From positions 34,102,233 to 34,166,232 of the forward strand of contig CM057155.1 in the NCBI GenBank assembly GCA_029962745.1: 64,000 bases of DNA. Direction: 5' to 3'. Source of the DNA: Echinometra lucunter (Eukaryota > Echinodermata > Echinoidea > Camarodonta > Echinometridae). Below, one piece after another: positions 23,803 through 32,139 of the stretch (positions within the stretch are counted from its first letter, which is position 1; each line of letters opens with the position of its first letter). The notes under the pieces were generated by a model, which was not told the DNA's origin, ran no database searches, and saw nothing but the letters and a program-made list of their open reading frames with translations. A program made the position numbers and the translations under genes.

Positions 23803-24993
23803 TTGAAATCCAACCTCAATTGGGTCAGAGGGATAGCTTGGAGGTCCAGGGGTGGGGTAGTACTTTCCCCAAGTTATCAGGGGAGTCCATCGAGGCCCCT
23901 TCCTATTTCAATTCCTGTGCCGAAGGTGAGGCAAGGGGGCGGCCGGGCAACCTACCAGCCACTTCCCAAGTCTATCGCCTTTGACGGGCATGGGAACTGG
24001 ATGACTTTCTATCACAAGTTCACTGTCTATGCAGATCAACAGAGGTGGACTTGGCCTGAGAGAGTCGACCAGTTACATTGGTGTCTGACAGGGAAGGCCG
24101 GGGATTACCTGAGTCTGGTTCTCGAGCAAGAGCCGGGCCTGGGTTACCTCGACCTTATGGAGAGGCTGGAGCAACGTTTCAGGGAGAATGGATTGCCAGA
24201 ATCCGCCCAACTCGAGTTTGCATCGGCCAAGCAGGGGCAGGATGAGTCCCTGCCTGAATGGGCAGACCGGGTGCTTGGGTTAGCTCTCCGAGCATTCCCG
24301 GAGGTCGAGGGGCCTTACCCACAGCAGCAGGCGGTTCTACGCCTGTGCCAAGGGTGCTCTAACAGGGAGGCAGGGTGTCACACACTCACTCAGCATCCCG
24401 CCAATGTTAGGGAGGCCCTACGACTGATAGAGTGGCACCAACATGTGCATCGGTCTATGTATGGTCGTGTCCGTCCAGTAAAGTCCTTTGCTATGACGGC
24501 CGTGGAGGAGGGGGAAGTCCGTAAGGTCGACCTCTCTCTCCCATCATCAAGCCAGTCTTCTGAAGAGGGGCTATCTGCCGCGCTGGAGCGCCGCTTTGCC
24601 GCTTCGGAGCGCCGAGCCGCCGAGACAGAGCGCCGACTAGTTGAGTCGGAGCGCAAGACTGGGGAGCGCCTAGACCGCCTGGTGCGGGATCTTAAAAGGG
24701 TCCTGGAGTTAATACAGTCCATGCCCAAGGCTTCCCGGGAACGAGCCAAGTCTCCGGGGTGTGATCGGTGCTATGCCTGTGGGGGGTATGGGCACTTCCG
24801 AAAACAATGCCCCAATGCTAAAGAGAACACAGGAAAGGTGCAAGTTTCCTTTGTTGAGGGTCCAGAGGAGGGGATCACTACTCCTGAAGTTCCTATCGGT
24901 TTCTCGGATATCCGGTGTCCTGACCGGATAGGAGAGGGTCCCCGGAACTTATTCCAGACCCCTCCTCGGGTTCCGAAGGAGCTGAAGAGGTGA
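23803..24993 (+). CDS. Gag-like polyprotein of the retroelement (retrotransposon Gag domain, CCHC zinc knuckle)
   Basis: A 396-residue open frame. Residues about 65-220 have the retrotransposon-Gag helical pattern (WMTFYHKFTVYADQ, LTGKAGDYL, LEQRFRENG, ESLPEWADRV). Residues about 250-305 are a charged heptad-like stretch (RRFAASERRAAETERRL) likely to form a coiled coil. Residues 323-336 are a perfect C-x2-C-x4-H-x4-C knuckle (CYACGGYGHFRKQC), the nucleic-acid-binding mark of Gag nucleocapsid. The listed start is only the first ATG of the frame; the real N-terminus is probably upstream, where frames are broken. The stop overlaps the next ATG (TGATG at 24991-24995), suggesting termination-reinitiation for the protease frame. 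Confidence 0.8.
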   Translation: MKSNLNWVRGIAWRSRGGVVLSPSYQGSPSRPLPISIPVPKVRQGGGRATYQPLPKSIAFDGHGNWMTFYHKFTVYADQQRWTWPERVDQLHWCLTGKAGDYLSLVLEQEPGLGYLDLMERLEQRFRENGLPESAQLEFASAKQGQDESLPEWADRVLGLALRAFPEVEGPYPQQQAVLRLCQGCSNREAGCHTLTQHPANVREALRLIEWHQHVHRSMYGRVRPVKSFAMTAVEEGEVRKVDLSLPSSSQSSEEGLSAALERRFAASERRAAETERRLVESERKTGERLDRLVRDLKRVLELIQSMPKASRERAKSPGCDRCYACGGYGHFRKQCPNAKENTGKVQVSFVEGPEEGITTPEVPIGFSDIRCPDRIGEGPRNLFQTPPRVPKELKR

Positions 24994-25537
24994 TGGTGTG
25001 TAGGCTGGAGTCCGGCTCCAGCCTCAATGTCTCTGTCGTGGTCGGGGGTCAGCCCATTAGCGCAGTGGTAGATACAGCAGCTCGGATAAGCTGTTTCAAT
25101 CACTGGACCCAAGACCAGCCAAGCTGCGAAATGTCACTCTACACGCGGTTGGCAGGGATTTGAAGATGAAGGGTACCGTAGTCTGCCCCCTCCCTGTGGA
25201 GTTAGGAAGTCAGGAGTTTTCCGAGGAGGTATATGTGGCGCCTATAGCAGACCGCATGCTCCTTGGATTAGATTTCCTGAGCAAGCACAAGGTGGCCATC
25301 CATCTCCAAGAGCCTCATATGCTGCTTGGAGGTGAGACGATTCCGCTTTGGTTTGAGAATGATCCTGGGCGCCGAATCGCCCGAGTTCATGTATGCAAGC
25401 GCGTGGTGGTTCCTCCTAACGTGGTCAAGAGGATAACTGGTGTCCTCGACCAACGTTTAGGGGAATTGTCTTCGAACCTCAGATGGATCTCCCAGTTATG
25501 GTTCCTAGCTCGGTTCACCGTGCCAGGAAGGGGTTAG
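24993..25537 (+). pseudogene. Aspartic protease region of the retroelement, degenerate
   Basis: The first frame begins at the ATG overlapping the Gag stop and contains ISAVVDTAARISCF, aligned with the catalytic D-T/S-G of retroviral-type proteases but reading D-T-A. It breaks after about 45 codons. A second frame (25160-25537) carries DRMLLGLDFLSKHKV, equivalent to the ILG-DFL strand near the protease end, then linker sequence. The altered active-site Gly and the frame break argue against function in this copy. Confidence 0.6.
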
Positions 25538-25779
25538 AAGTCCATGCTATCAACCCCACAGATAGACATCAGGAAATCACTTGTTCGGATGTCTTAGGGG
25601 AAGCTAAAGAACTACAAGATAGGGAGATCCATATTGGGTGACGGGGCGGTTTCCCAAATCAAAACAGGGGGGAGAGGAGAGTTGTCTCCCCACCTGGAGG
25701 AACTGTACGAACAGTCGGCAACTCATCTATCAGATGGGGAGCGGGATAAACTCCAAGATTTATTAATGTAGTTCTCGGG

Positions 25780-26238
25780 GTGTTCGAAGAAGAATTTGAT
25801 TTGGGGAATTTTGACGGGGTAGAACACTCCATCGATAGTGTGAATGCAGCCCCAATTAAGCAGAAAATGCGGCGTACTCCGCTAAACTTTGCGGGTGAGG
25901 AAAAAGCGCATCTGGACAAAATGGCCAAGGCCGGGATTATCCAACCCTCCCAGTCTGAGCGGGCATCTGCCACAGTCCTCGTCCGGAAGCGCGACGGCGG
26001 TGTCAGGTGGTGTATAGACTACCGGGCATTGAATGCTGTTACCTGCAAAGATGTGTACCCACTTCCGAATATCGATGAATGCTTGGACACGTTGGTGGGT
26101 AATGCTTGGTTTTCTAAGCTGGATGCTAATTCGGCCTATTACCAGGTAAAGATTAAGGCGGAGGACAGGAAAAAAACTGCTTTAACAACCAAGTATGGGC
26201 TGTATGAGTTCGTACGCATGGGGATTGTGTGGGGGTAA
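25780..26238 (+). pseudogene. Gypsy-type reverse transcriptase, N-terminal half only
   Basis: The 152-residue frame matches Ty3/Gypsy reverse transcriptase blocks 1-3: GIIQPSQSERASATVLVRK, WCIDYRALNAVT, YPLPNIDECLD, and FSKLDANSAYYQV, which contains the first catalytic Asp. It stops a few residues after YEFVRM, where other elements continue with the PFGL block, and the YxDD motif, RNase H and integrase are absent. An internal deletion joining the truncated pol to the accessory region is the simplest explanation. Upstream frames are broken. Confidence 0.85.
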
Positions 26239-26361
26239 CACCGAGCGAAAGTACCCGCATAGATAAGTATTACTGTCCCCTCTGTGTGGGTAGGAAGAGA
26301 TAAAGAATGGAATTTCTATTAATTGGGTCTCCTTTATGTTATTAGCACTAATTATGTTTCC

Positions 26362-26386
26362 CTGTTTCTTTTTTTCTTTTCTGCAG
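26362..26386 (+). promoter_or_regulatory. Candidate 3' splice site immediately before the accessory ATG
   Basis: tttctttttttcttttctgcag is an unusually strong polypyrimidine tract plus AG. The very next base (26387) starts ATG GCG. This is the arrangement expected for a spliced, env-like subgenomic message. Confidence 0.65.
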
Positions 26387-27337
26387 ATGGCGGGGGCAGA
26401 GAATCTACCACTGCCCCCGGATAGTGATTTGGAGAGCTCCGGAGGAGAAGACACCGGAGCAGCTAACCATGGGGTGATGACTGGTTCTGTGGTGGAAGAG
26501 GGGGGAGGGGCTGATCTGGCTCCTCCGGAGGTAATGGGGTTGGGAGGAGCCCATACGGCATCTCCAGGGACCCTAGGGTTGGGAGGAGCCCATATGGCGT
26601 CTCCCGAGGTCACGGGGGAAAAAGGAACCAGCAGGGTGTCTTCCGTGACTGTAGTGGGGGGAGGGGCTATTTCAGCACCTCCCTGGAGGGAAACCTGGGC
26701 TAGGGGGTTGTTGGAGTGGCTGGTAGGGGGCCCACTTCTCCCGTACCCCGGTTTCGTGGTCCCGTCTGAGCTGCCCTGGGACATTGTCCTGGCGCACTTA
26801 GATGGGGTGTATACGCGAGCCATAGGGGCCGGTGATGCGGGCTGGGTGAGCTGCCTGCATGAGTACCTCAGGGGACGTTTGCCCCCAGAGGATTATCTCG
26901 ACAGGTTTCCGGTGTTGGAATCCGAGGGGGGTGCCGAGGTTCTAAAGTACTTCGATCCCAATACTCCTTGGTGGGAGCCGAGCATGGTGCAAAGCCAACG
27001 CTTTCATCCGATTCTGGTTTACTTCACACCCTTCTCTGGAAGAGCCTCGACGGAACCTCTAACCCAGCCATGGTTCCAGGGGGTACAAGACCCAGGACCA
27101 GAGGTTGGGACCCAAACAACGGATCAGGGTGCCACATGCCCTGAACCAGCTGAGGATCCTCCCTCAAGGGTTCACCTGGACGTCTCCACGGAGGCAGAGG
27201 AAGCCATGGAAACGGGGAGCTCTTCCCCTGGGCCGGGCTCCCCGCCTTCAGACATCCAGGGGACATTTCCTGGAGACTTGGGAGCTTCAGGCTCCCAAGC
27301 AGGAGAGGAACCTTCCCAAGAATGGGTCACCCCTTGA
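26387..27337 (+). CDS. Accessory ORF of the retroelement, N-terminal Gly/Pro-rich part
   Basis: 316 codons from the ATG at the splice acceptor to TGA 27335-27337. The N-terminus is low-complexity, with an internal repeat (GLGGAHTASP, GLGGAHMASP). Residues about 100-210 look like a compact domain (LPWDIVLAHLDGVYTRAIG, LPPEDYLDRFPVL, WWEPSMVQSQRFHPI). The tail is acidic and Pro/Ser-rich. I do not recognise the domain. The frame continues without change after the TGA into the zinc-finger segment, so the stop probably interrupts one long accessory protein, or is read through. The start is chosen by its position next to the acceptor; the frame is open further upstream to 26336. Confidence 0.6.
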   Translation: MAGAENLPLPPDSDLESSGGEDTGAANHGVMTGSVVEEGGGADLAPPEVMGLGGAHTASPGTLGLGGAHMASPEVTGEKGTSRVSSVTVVGGGAISAPPWRETWARGLLEWLVGGPLLPYPGFVVPSELPWDIVLAHLDGVYTRAIGAGDAGWVSCLHEYLRGRLPPEDYLDRFPVLESEGGAEVLKYFDPNTPWWEPSMVQSQRFHPILVYFTPFSGRASTEPLTQPWFQGVQDPGPEVGTQTTDQGATCPEPAEDPPSRVHLDVSTEAEEAMETGSSSPGPGSPPSDIQGTFPGDLGASGSQAGEEPSQEWVTP

Positions 27338-27716
27338 AGGAAGAAAGCTTCCCAGCGGGGGGTGAACATGACTGAACCTCAGCCTCACCAGGGTGTAACG
27401 GGGCTCACTCGGGTTGGAGTCCCGCTCAGCCCGAGTAAGCAACCGTTGGACGGGTCCTCAGCTGGATCTGCCCGTAAACGCAAGGCAAGGGGGATCTGTC
27501 CCCTTTGCCAAGCAAGGCCCTCGGGGAAGGTGAGACAACATGTCTACTGGCACATGCCGCCGGCGTTGCGCCTTTGCCAAGGTAAGGAAGCTCCGGAGGA
27601 TTTCCCAGTCCTTGAGATCAAAGGTTGCCTTCGGTATCTGGCACATACGTTCACCGGGACCTATGGCATCGACAAGCTGATGAGGCTAGTGGACGCAAAA
27701 GCTCCCAGGGATTGGG
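27338..27716 (+). pseudogene. Accessory ORF continuation with C2H2 zinc finger
   Basis: Same frame as the preceding segment after one TGA. It contains a basic stretch, then CPLCQARPSGKVRQHVYWH, a C-x2-C-x10-H-x3-H finger. Next comes FTGTYGIDKLMRLVDAK, which leads towards the TatD-like part but does not show the His-x-His that normally opens a TatD domain. The frame shifts by one base near 27716, where the TatD homology moves to another frame. A nucleic-acid role for the finger is inference. Confidence 0.6.
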
Positions 27717-28412
27717 AAGTGGAAAGTGTCGGTGGGAGTGCATCCCAAATATGCTCCTACCTTCGACGATCTGGCTCTGGACGTCCTGGGCAAGCTCGCC
27801 TGTGACGCCAGGACCAGCGCCCTTGGGGAGGTGGGATTGGACTATTCCGTTCCCCCAAAGGCCTGGCCATCCCAACTGGTCCTCTACAAGGCTATCCTTG
27901 AGAAGGTTGGTGTGACTGGCAAGGTCTTGGTGCTGCATATCCGTGGTGAGAAGGTGACTCCAACCTCCGACAAGCCTTCTCGCGTCTGCAGGGAAGCGAC
28001 TATTGGGAGGGTCAACAGGCACCAGAGGATACATATCCACCCGTGTACTCTGGGTCCTCTCGAGGTCGAGGCGTGGGGGAAGGCATTCCCTAACATCTAT
28101 TTCGGCTTCACTGTCCTAGTGAAGTCTTTTACTGGGGGCCAACTGGCCGCCTTGCGGACGGTTCCTCCGAGCCGGCTGTTGTTGGAGACGGATTCTCCTC
28201 ATCTTTCCGTCGGCGGGGGTGTGACCCATATGACCCCTGCCTACATCGGGGAAGTGGGGCAACTTGTTGCCAAAGCGCGACAAGTTCGGTTCCAGGTTCT
28301 CATGGAGCAGGTGGGGAGTTATTTCCGCCAACCTGAGGGAACCCATAGTTTCCTCAATTTTGTCTGTGGGTGGGAACCTTCAGGGATTCCATCCCTTCAT
28401 TTTGCTATTTAG
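27717..28412 (+). CDS. TatD-family metal-dependent hydrolase domain (TATDN2-like), retroelement cargo
   Basis: An open frame of about 230 codons with the TatD sequence order. Numbering from the ATG at 27726: GVHPKYAP (4-11), GEVGLDY (34-40, metal-ligand Glu 35), VLHIRG (69-74, His 71), RIHIHP (101-106, His 103/105), FGFTVLVKSF (126-135) and LLLETDSPHL (151-160, Asp 156). TatD enzymes are TIM-barrel metallonucleases acting on DNA. The first barrel strand with its His-x-His pair is not visible, so this copy is N-terminally incomplete or disconnected by the frameshift at about 27716. Finding it just 3' of truncated gag-pol, in the same GC-rich unit, argues that it is element cargo and not a host gene. 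TATDN2-like is my best family guess. Confidence 0.7.
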   Translation, partial: KWKVSVGVHPKYAPTFDDLALDVLGKLACDARTSALGEVGLDYSVPPKAWPSQLVLYKAILEKVGVTGKVLVLHIRGEKVTPTSDKPSRVCREATIGRVNRHQRIHIHPCTLGPLEVEAWGKAFPNIYFGFTVLVKSFTGGQLAALRTVPPSRLLLETDSPHLSVGGGVTHMTPAYIGEVGQLVAKARQVRFQVLMEQVGSYFRQPEGTHSFLNFVCGWEPSGIPSLHFAI

Positions 28413-28976
28413 CAAATATTTAAGTTTTTTTGTATTTGTTAGGCTTCCCGGGGGGTTATAGGTTATTTGCCATTGGGCATGGGTTTTTGTATATAATTCC
28501 AAGGGGATTTTTTCAAAATGGCCCGCTCCGGTTAATGGCGGCGCTGACGCCTCCTTGCCTGCGCCGGAGTTACCTTGGCGGGTATTCGGTTGCCCGGAGA
28601 CTCGCCGAAAGGCTAGAGAAATGTACCTCCCGAGCTGGTAAGATGGCGCCGTAGTCTGGGAAGGACAAGTGGACAGTTCCCTGCTATGAGAGCGCGAAGC
28701 ATTTCGGGTGGGTTCCCCTTGGAAACCACTAAGTTATTTTTTGACAAGTGTTTTTTAAAGGATGGAAAAGTTCCTGCCACATTCCATTCTTGTACATGTG
28801 TTCATAAGAGTTTTATATCTATTTTTATATGGTTGGTTTTATACCATTGTACATAGACATCCGTTCACTGCTTTTCAAAATCAGCAGCTGACATTTTTGT
28901 AGTTATGTAGTTTAGCTTTAATGTTCAGGGAGACACCCAATCCTGCAGATTTCTTAACGAGTTAGTGTTCATGGTT
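28413..28976. other. 3' untranslated part of the retroelement
   Basis: GC-rich at first (to about 28700), then AT-rich. No frame of note and no LTR copy of the 22.1-kb leader was found here. Confidence 0.5.
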
Positions 28977-29230
28977 ATTTGTTTTTGTATGTAAACATTC
29001 CCTGGTTGTTTTGGGGATATACCAATTACTAGTGATTCAAAAAACTGATTCTAGCACTCCTTGGAGGGAAATTGAGTAGTGTCCCATGTATCTAATGTCA
29101 CCTCTATGGAAAGTTTCCAAACCCACGGGAGGGGCAAAATTTTTTTTCCCCTACCTTTTTCATTTTTGCTGGGCTTATTCCTAGTGGGCTTATTCCTGGT
29201 GGGGCCCAGTTCTTCAAAACAGGGGGAATA

Positions 29231-29290
29231 TAGTAGTCAGTGACCCCACCCCCCTACAAGCCTCCACCACCAGAGGGCGCCTGACTACTA
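29231..29290 (+). promoter_or_regulatory. CTCF-like motif in a 60-bp inverted-repeat cassette, copy 1
   Basis: tagtagtcag and ctgactacta bracket CCACCAGAGGGCGC (ending 29280), which differs at one position from the usual CTCF core CCACCAGGGGGCGC. Binding is not shown by sequence alone. Confidence 0.4.
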
Positions 29291-29551
29291 GACGGCCACT
29301 GCACGTCCCGACATTTGTTTTTGTATGTAAACATTCCCTGGTTGTTTTGGGGATATACCAATTACTAGTGATTCAAAAAACTGATTCTAGCACTCCTTGG
29401 AGGGAAATTGAGTAGTGTCCCATGTATCTAATGTCACCTCTATGGAAAGTTTCCAAACCCACGGGAGGGGCAAATTTTTTTTCCCCTACCTTTTTCATTT
29501 TTGCTGGGCTTATTCCTGGTGGGGCCCAGTTCTTCAAAACAGGGGGAAATA

Positions 29552-29610
29552 TAGTAGTCAGTGACCCCACCCCCCACAAGCCTCCAACACCAGAGGGCGC
29601 CTGACTACTA
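29552..29610 (+). promoter_or_regulatory. CTCF-like motif in a 59-bp inverted-repeat cassette, copy 2
   Basis: Same cassette in the second tandem unit; the motif reads CAACACCAGAGGGCGC (ending 29600). Confidence 0.35.
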
Positions 29611-30055
29611 GACGGCCACTGCACGTCCCGACATCGCCAGATTTGATAGACTGTGTTACGACGTTGGATTGAACTTGGAAACATTTACTTGCATTTACTT
29701 GCATTTACTCTCAGTAAGTAATTGCTTTTGGTCATTTATTTTGGGAGTATATGCGCATACCCAGGCAGTCAGTGATTTATCATCACTGACTGCTTCAGTA
29801 CAGCCGGCCGTCGGATATTCAACATACCAAACAGTTTAAGGGTAGATCTAACCTCGAGTCTTGACAATACTCTTCCAACACTCCAGCGAGGGTATGGGAC
29901 TGCACAGGGAATGCAAGTCTGGTCATTCTGCAGCAAATTTATAGTGCATACACACACAGACCACAGACACACAACGAATGTGCTGCGTTCACTGACCTGC
30001 GTGTTGTGACCATAGTGCAAAACATGAATGCGTGGATGATATTTGAGAACTCATA

Positions 30056-30155
30056 CGCCGTTCCATAAAATTTGTTATCAATAACAAGTTGCAATAAATT
30101 TGTCATAGAAATATGGCAGTTGTTACTGATAACAAGTTCCATGGAACCGGGGCCA
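30056..30155. mobile_element. MITE with GGCCCCGGTTCCATGGAACT end
   Basis: ccgttccataaaatttgttatc at the left is mirrored by gataacaagttccatggaaccgg at the right; related to the 4372-4524 family. Confidence 0.55.
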
Positions 30156-30422
30156 TTGGACTACCTTTAGCGACCAATAAGACTTCTGGTCTGCGACCAA
30201 TAAGACTTCCGGTGTGCGTAAACACACTAAATACGGGAAAATGGGGCTATGGTGTCTTCAAAACAGCCGATGAATAATGAAAAGCGGATTGTTGCTAATT
30301 TAACCAAATAAAAGTGATATTATAATGTTATTCAACCCTCGACTCTTAGGAACAAATTGTGTCAAATATTAGCATAACAAATGCCCTTTAATTTGATTTA
30401 ATGTAGAGCTAAAAATGTGATT

Positions 30423-30640
30423 TTTTTGTCTGGACCTTACTGTTTTAAAATGAATGTAGGGGTCAGACCGGCAAAATACACCCATTCCAGGCAATGTTCG
30501 CTCATTCTTACATTCAAATGACATAAAACGTTTCTGAATTCATGGCCTTTGAAATATATCGTATGACATTCTAACTAAATAATGGCATACATGAGGTAAA
30601 AGCTGAAGAGTTGTTCTTTACTCTTATATAAGTGGCATGC
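30423..30640 (-). repeat. Subterminal repeat, left inverted copy
   Basis: An inverted counterpart of the tandem units at 34440-35300, sharing atggcatacatgaggtaaaa and tgtctggaccttactgtttt when read on the appropriate strand. Confidence 0.85.
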
Positions 30641-32133
30641 CGAAAATCATACAAAGATTTCAAGACAGAGATTTCAAATCTACCAAAGACCACGGGTCAT
30701 GCAGAACGAAGAATGGGGGTAGTCAAAAACATTCAGCTTGGAACAAAGAAAATTAATCGAGTTGATGAGTTCATAAGTATTCTTTCGAAGCATTTTATGG
30801 GCATTCAGAGAAGTTATGACGATCACTTGACAAGGCTTTTGGGAAGAAATAAAAAGGCAAAGAGTAAAATTCATATATCTAATGATATTCTGAATGCAAA
30901 CCTAAGCCCACCTTATTCAAATTCAGATAAGCAGTACCAGTCAAGTTTTGAGGTCAAGTCAAGCTCGACCGTTACAATAAGTGAGGAGTGGACCAAAAAA
31001 AGGAAGAAAAGGGTGGGTGCATTTCAAAGAGCACCAAAGACAAATCCATTGAGAAAAGCTGGGGAGACAAAGGGAACATTTAGGCATGTAATTGGAATGG
31101 AAAATTTTCAGAATAATTGCTGGTTTAACTCCGTAATTCAATCGATAAGTGGTATTCCCCAAGCTCAGCATTACTTAGAAAATAATGTCGAATTCACGGG
31201 TACCACAGATAGCCGTGATATGAAAGTAGCATTTGACAAGATTTTCCAGATTCTGAGGCTTTTGTCCATATCCAAAGGTCCCACAATTCCAAAGAACAGA
31301 GTAAAGTACGCCCTCATTGCAGTTAGTAACGCTTGTAAGTTTAGGATGTGGGTTCAACAAGATGTACACAAATTCCTAGTCAGTTTGATAATACCATTTT
31401 TTCATGCATGTGGTTTGGGTGGATTATGCGATGGAACTGTTAAGGTTCAACGAACATTTAATAACTGCAATAACTCAAGTATTTCAATTGAACAACAGAA
31501 TATTTGGACTGTCATGGTTCCAGATGTTAGGAATATCATATACATACAGGATATAATAGATAATCAGTCGAGACAAACAAAGTCTCCTCAAATTGTGAAA
31601 AATGTCGGAATCAACTTTCCAATCTACACAGAGAGATAATCAAAGCTTCAGATCTTCTTCTTATACAACTGCAAAGAGCAACTGGCTACTTTAGTGAACC
31701 GGGACACATGATCGAGGTCAACACTAGAGTCCGGGTCCAAGAATCCATCTCACTCAACGCAGGGAAAAGTTTAGTTAATCACCAATTAGTAAGTATAATA
31801 AGACATCATGGGAATTTCGCCGATTTGGGACATTACACCACACTCATTAAACACAATACTAGAAGTTTCATTATTGATGACAATAGGGTTTTAAACTATG
31901 TGGAATGTGATAGGACCAACGTAGAATCAGATATGTCTGCCTACATAGCTAATTTTGAAAAGACAGTAGAAATGACCACATCTTTCCCTATTTCCGCTTC
32001 TAATACTTTAAATGATGTGGTTTCATCTTTTTCAGGGGATAATAGATGTGCTGGTAATGTAACGAGAGCAAACTGCCTTAAAAGACAAATTCAAAACAAA
32101 ACTCATGGAAATGCAAATGAAGAATGCCGATGA
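30632..32133 (+). pseudogene. USP-family (C19) deubiquitinase-like ORF of the TIR element, frameshifted
   Basis: The first frame (30632-31639) contains GMENFQNNCWFNSVIQSISG, the Cys box of ubiquitin-specific proteases (Cys codon 31118-31120), and QQDVHKFLVSLI, the Q-D-H-E-F-like box. A frameshift near 31596 moves the homology to the frame ending at 32133. That frame has CEKC (zinc ribbon), LLLIQLQR, and GHYTTLIKH, the His box (His codon about 31831). No ATG stands at the left of the first frame; the first internal ATG is at 30714. The N-terminal 150 residues are basic and not recognised. Active-site Cys and His are both present, but the frame is broken, so this copy is probably inactive. Role: removal of ubiquitin from proteins in the family. 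Confidence 0.75.
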
Positions 32134-32139
32134 TAATTT

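Larger units (their letters stand above)
22110..28976 (+). mobile_element. GC-rich LTR-retroelement-like unit with accessory TatD reading frame
   Basis: Order of parts: leader with strong splice donor (22302/22303), helix-hairpin-helix ORF, Gag with CCHC knuckle, protease remnant, N-terminal half of a Gypsy-type reverse transcriptase, splice acceptor at 26386, then an accessory frame with C2H2 finger and TatD-like domain, and a 3' untranslated region. The coding part from about 22.9 to 28.4 kb is clearly GC-richer than its AT-rich surroundings. No LTR pair could be matched between 22.1 and 29.7 kb; the left edge is next to the 1.8-kb repeat, so the 5' end may be lost. The second half of reverse transcriptase, RNase H and integrase are missing. 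Confidence 0.7.
28977..29634. repeat. Two-copy tandem duplication (336 and 322 bp)
   Basis: 28977-29312 is repeated at 29313-29634 with very few differences; the first copy has an extra short 'gggcttattcctagt' block. Each unit ends with a small inverted repeat enclosing CCAGAGGGCGC. Confidence 0.9.

Noticed and set aside
26336..26386. Signal peptide (MLLALIMFPCFFFSFLQ) at the start of the accessory protein
   Set aside because: This hydrophobic stretch is the translation of the polypyrimidine tract of the splice acceptor; the ATG at 26387 is the more likely start.
25659..26823. Minus-strand open frames opposite gag-pol and the accessory frame
   Set aside because: They are shadows of GC-rich plus-strand coding sequence and show no family motifs.
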